The translations under genes and the position numbers were made by a program. Shown here piece by piece: positions 62,304-64,000 of a stretch of 64,000 nt of DNA (its first letter is position 1; each line of letters begins with the position of its first letter). Location of the stretch: positions 1-64,000 of the forward strand of contig CAYMDH010000013.1 in the NCBI GenBank assembly GCA_964389205.1. Reading direction: 5' to 3'. The stretch is from Leptobacterium sp964389205 (GTDB lineage Bacteria; Bacteroidota; Bacteroidia; Flavobacteriales; Flavobacteriaceae). The notes below the pieces were generated by a model, which saw only the letters and a list, made by a program, of their open reading frames with translations, did not search any database and was not told the origin of the DNA.

Positions 62304-62917
62304 TAAAAAATATCATTTTTGATTTTGGAGATATTTTTATTGATCTCAACAAAACAGCTTCTATAGAGGTTATGAAATCTTATGGATTAATTGATGTATC
62401 TGATGAAATGGATCAAACCAATAAACGTTACGAAAAAGGAAGCATTAGCACCAAAGAGTTTATTTCTTTTTATCAGGATCTTTTTCCAAATGTTCTTGAA
62501 GAAAACCTAATTGCTGCATGGAATGCTATTATTTTATTTTTTCCCGAACATCGATTAGAATTTATGGAAACATTAGCAAAAGATACATCGTACCGTCTTT
62601 TCTTATTAAGCAATACTAATGAATTACATATAAATAAAGTAAAAGAAAATATGGGGATTGAACGATATCGACGCTTTGAGAAATGTTTCGAAAAGTTTTA
62701 TTTATCTCATGAAATTCATTTACGAAAACCCGATAAGGAGATTTACAATTACGTATTAGGTGAAAATAAATTAATAGCGGAAGAAACCTTATTTATAGAC
62801 GATACTAAAGAAAACACAATAGCAGTTACTAGTCTTGGTATAAAAACATGGAATTTAGTCCCTGAAAATGAAGATGTCATAGATTTATTCACTATAAATA
62901 AAACCCTGTTCAATTGA
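62300..62917 (+). CDS. HAD family hydrolase
   Basis: A 205-aa HAD phosphatase. Motif I is IIFDFGDIFIDLN with the nucleophile Asp, motif II LLSNTNELH, motif III lysine in the RKPDKEIYNY segment, and motif IV FIDDTKEN. The family resembles YihX/sEH-N type small-molecule phosphatases. The ATG overlaps the ribD stop (ATGA), so the two are translationally coupled. A role in riboflavin precursor dephosphorylation would fit the context, because the phosphatase step between RibD and lumazine synthase is carried out by HAD enzymes in several bacteria (inference). Confidence 0.88.
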   Translation: MIKNIIFDFGDIFIDLNKTASIEVMKSYGLIDVSDEMDQTNKRYEKGSISTKEFISFYQDLFPNVLEENLIAAWNAIILFFPEHRLEFMETLAKDTSYRLFLLSNTNELHINKVKENMGIERYRRFEKCFEKFYLSHEIHLRKPDKEIYNYVLGENKLIAEETLFIDDTKENTIAVTSLGIKTWNLVPENEDVIDLFTINKTLFN

Positions 62918-63786
62918 CTTATCTCCTACTCAGCATTGTAATTTCAAGTTTATTATACATTGTATTCAAATTATTTGAACGTTTTAAGGTAAACAATCTA
63001 CATGCTATTGTTGTAAATTATATAGTAGCTTCTTCCATTGGTTTTATATCTTTTAAAAAAGATTTTGAATACATAAACATTCCTGATAAGTTATGGTTTC
63101 CTGGAGCATTGTTTTTAGGCTTTTTATTTATTTCCGTTTTTAATTTAATGGCACTAACGTCTCAAAAGAATGGAATTTCCGTAGCTTCTGTGGCTAGCAA
63201 AATGTCTATTGTAATACCTGTTATTGTAGGGGTTCTTCTTTATAAAGATCAATTAGGAGTGATAAAGATAATAGGAATAATCATGGCTATTATTGCTGTA
63301 TACTTAACTGCAACTAAAAACAATCATACTATTCAAAAGAAAAATCTTGTTTATCCTTTTATTTTGTTTCTTGGATCAGGTATTATAGATGCTACTTTAA
63401 AATATATACAAACAAAATTTGTGGGCGATGAAGAAACTCCTTTGTTTTCTGCTACTATTTTCTTCTGCGCTGGTAGTATTGGACTTTTTATTGTAGCGTA
63501 CAAAAGTTTTTTTGGTAAACTAAAAATAACTACAAAAAGTATTATTGGAGGTATTGCATTGGGTATTCCAAATTACTTTTCTATCTATTATTTATTAAAA
63601 GCATTACAAAATGATTCTCTGAACAGCGCTACAATTTTTACCATAAATAATGTAGCCATTGTAATGCTTACTACGCTTTTAGGCATTTTATTGTTTAAAG
63701 AAAAGCTTATTCGAAAAAATTGGATCGGTATTATTATTGCTGTCCTCAGTATTTTTTTAGTAGCATCGTGTTCAAATAAAATATAG
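62914..63786 (+). CDS. EamA/DMT family transporter
   Basis: A 290-aa ten-transmembrane protein of the drug/metabolite transporter superfamily. It shows two EamA repeats, the first ending with 'LTATKN' and the second starting 'PFILFLGSGIIDATLKY'. The C-terminal helices end in LSIFLVAS. It starts with TTG at 62914, overlapping the HAD stop codon by four bases. The substrate is unknown; riboflavin or amino acids are possible in context but not shown. Confidence 0.8.
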   Translation: MTYLLLSIVISSLLYIVFKLFERFKVNNLHAIVVNYIVASSIGFISFKKDFEYINIPDKLWFPGALFLGFLFISVFNLMALTSQKNGISVASVASKMSIVIPVIVGVLLYKDQLGVIKIIGIIMAIIAVYLTATKNNHTIQKKNLVYPFILFLGSGIIDATLKYIQTKFVGDEETPLFSATIFFCAGSIGLFIVAYKSFFGKLKITTKSIIGGIALGIPNYFSIYYLLKALQNDSLNSATIFTINNVAIVMLTTLLGILLFKEKLIRKNWIGIIIAVLSIFLVASCSNKI

Positions 63787-63789
63787 AAT

Positions 63790-64000
63790 TTGGAAGAAAA
63801 AGATACTTATAATACCATAGAAAAAAAATCTGATGTTATTCTTTTTAAAGATAAGAATAGTAAGTTCTATGGATATGCCTTCCCTATTACTACTATTGAA
63901 GATGTAAAAAAACATATAAATACCTTAAAGAAAGAACATAATAACGCCAGACATTGGTGTTATGCTTGGCAATTAGGTACAGATCCCGTTACATACAGAT
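63790..64000 (+). CDS. YigZ/IMPACT family protein (partial, runs off the window end)
   Basis: A reading frame starting with TTG at 63790 and open to the last base of the window (70 codons seen). The peptide contains a motif typical of UPF0029/IMPACT N-terminal domains: KFYGYAFPITTIEDVKKHI, then NARHWCYAWQLG. It is likely co-transcribed with the preceding transporter, three bases after its stop. YigZ proteins bind the ribosome or RNA in some reports. The remainder lies outside this window. Confidence 0.75.
   Translation, partial: MEEKDTYNTIEKKSDVILFKDKNSKFYGYAFPITTIEDVKKHINTLKKEHNNARHWCYAWQLGTDPVTYR

Noticed and set aside
1..64000. CRISPR arrays, tRNA genes, insertion sequences and prophage genes
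   Set aside because: I looked for repeated spacers, cloverleaf arms, transposases and integrases and saw none; a dedicated scan (tRNAscan, CRISPR finder) would settle this.

Overview
This window is chromosomal DNA from a member of the Bacteroidota, most likely a marine or environmental Flavobacteriaceae. The evidence is a low G+C content, weak or absent Shine-Dalgarno sequences, and promoters of the TTG-N18/21-TAnnTTTG type. It also carries type IX secretion (T9SS) genes: PorP/SprF-like proteins, a type B sorting domain and PorD. Other lineage-typical genes are a bacillithiol-linked YtxJ, DUF5686 and DUF3857 proteins, and a fused DnaQ/GIY-YIG nuclease. I saw no tRNA, rRNA operon, insertion sequence, prophage or CRISPR array. 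The window is a gene-dense, mostly housekeeping backbone with a few lineage-specific loci.

Layout. 0-13.7 kb: a DUF2007 protein, a YbiT-like ABC-F ATPase, a degenerate thioredoxin-fold lipoprotein, transaldolase-like Fsa, an SDR, the SRP RNA gene, a glutaminyl cyclase lipoprotein, a thioesterase, surface lipoproteins, glyA, fahA, ytxJ and a DUF1348 protein. 13.8-17.8 kb: clpB behind a repeated 13-bp motif, then a TetR regulator and a thioesterase that share an ATACY-N4-RGTAT operator-like palindrome. 17.8-24.5 kb: a T9SS locus with a large secreted protein ending in a type B (gliding-motility-associated) C-terminal domain, followed by three tandem PorP/SprF paralogues. Each paralogue carries an extra lysine-rich linker and a SPOR-like C-terminal domain. 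24.9-25.4 kb: a frameshifted histidine phosphatase. 26-35.5 kb: smpB, a large DUF5686 outer-membrane protein, pcm, and a co-directional run of an oxidoreductase, 3-hydroxybutyryl-CoA dehydrogenase, DUF1015, YggS and the nuclease fusion.

35.6-43.1 kb: a DUF3857 protein cut by an in-frame stop near its C terminus, a voltage-gated-type K+ channel with a zinc-ribbon tail, miaA, ridA, and a gluconate module in which gluconokinase and 6-phosphogluconate dehydrogenase are fused, next to a GntP permease. 43.2-48.1 kb, all on the minus strand: an RprXY-like two-component system, coaE, a YbbR protein and a GT2 glycosyltransferase. 48.2-54.0 kb: fabI, recN, porD, coaBC, rpoZ and bamD, which mixes envelope biogenesis and T9SS with core metabolism. 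54.1-60.8 kb: a Kir-type K+ channel, dapA, DUF6913, a YhhN-like membrane protein, ligA, a LOG-family protein, prmC and a GNAT enzyme. 61.2-64 kb, plus strand: ribD, a HAD hydrolase, an EamA transporter and the start of a YigZ-family gene that runs off the end.

The best leads are the triple SprF-SPOR array beside a single type B cargo, the paired TetR operators, the duplicated clpB upstream motif, the GntK-Gnd fusion, and two recently damaged genes (a 5-nt insertion and an in-frame stop). Protein family names come from reading the translations against remembered family motifs; no database search was run.
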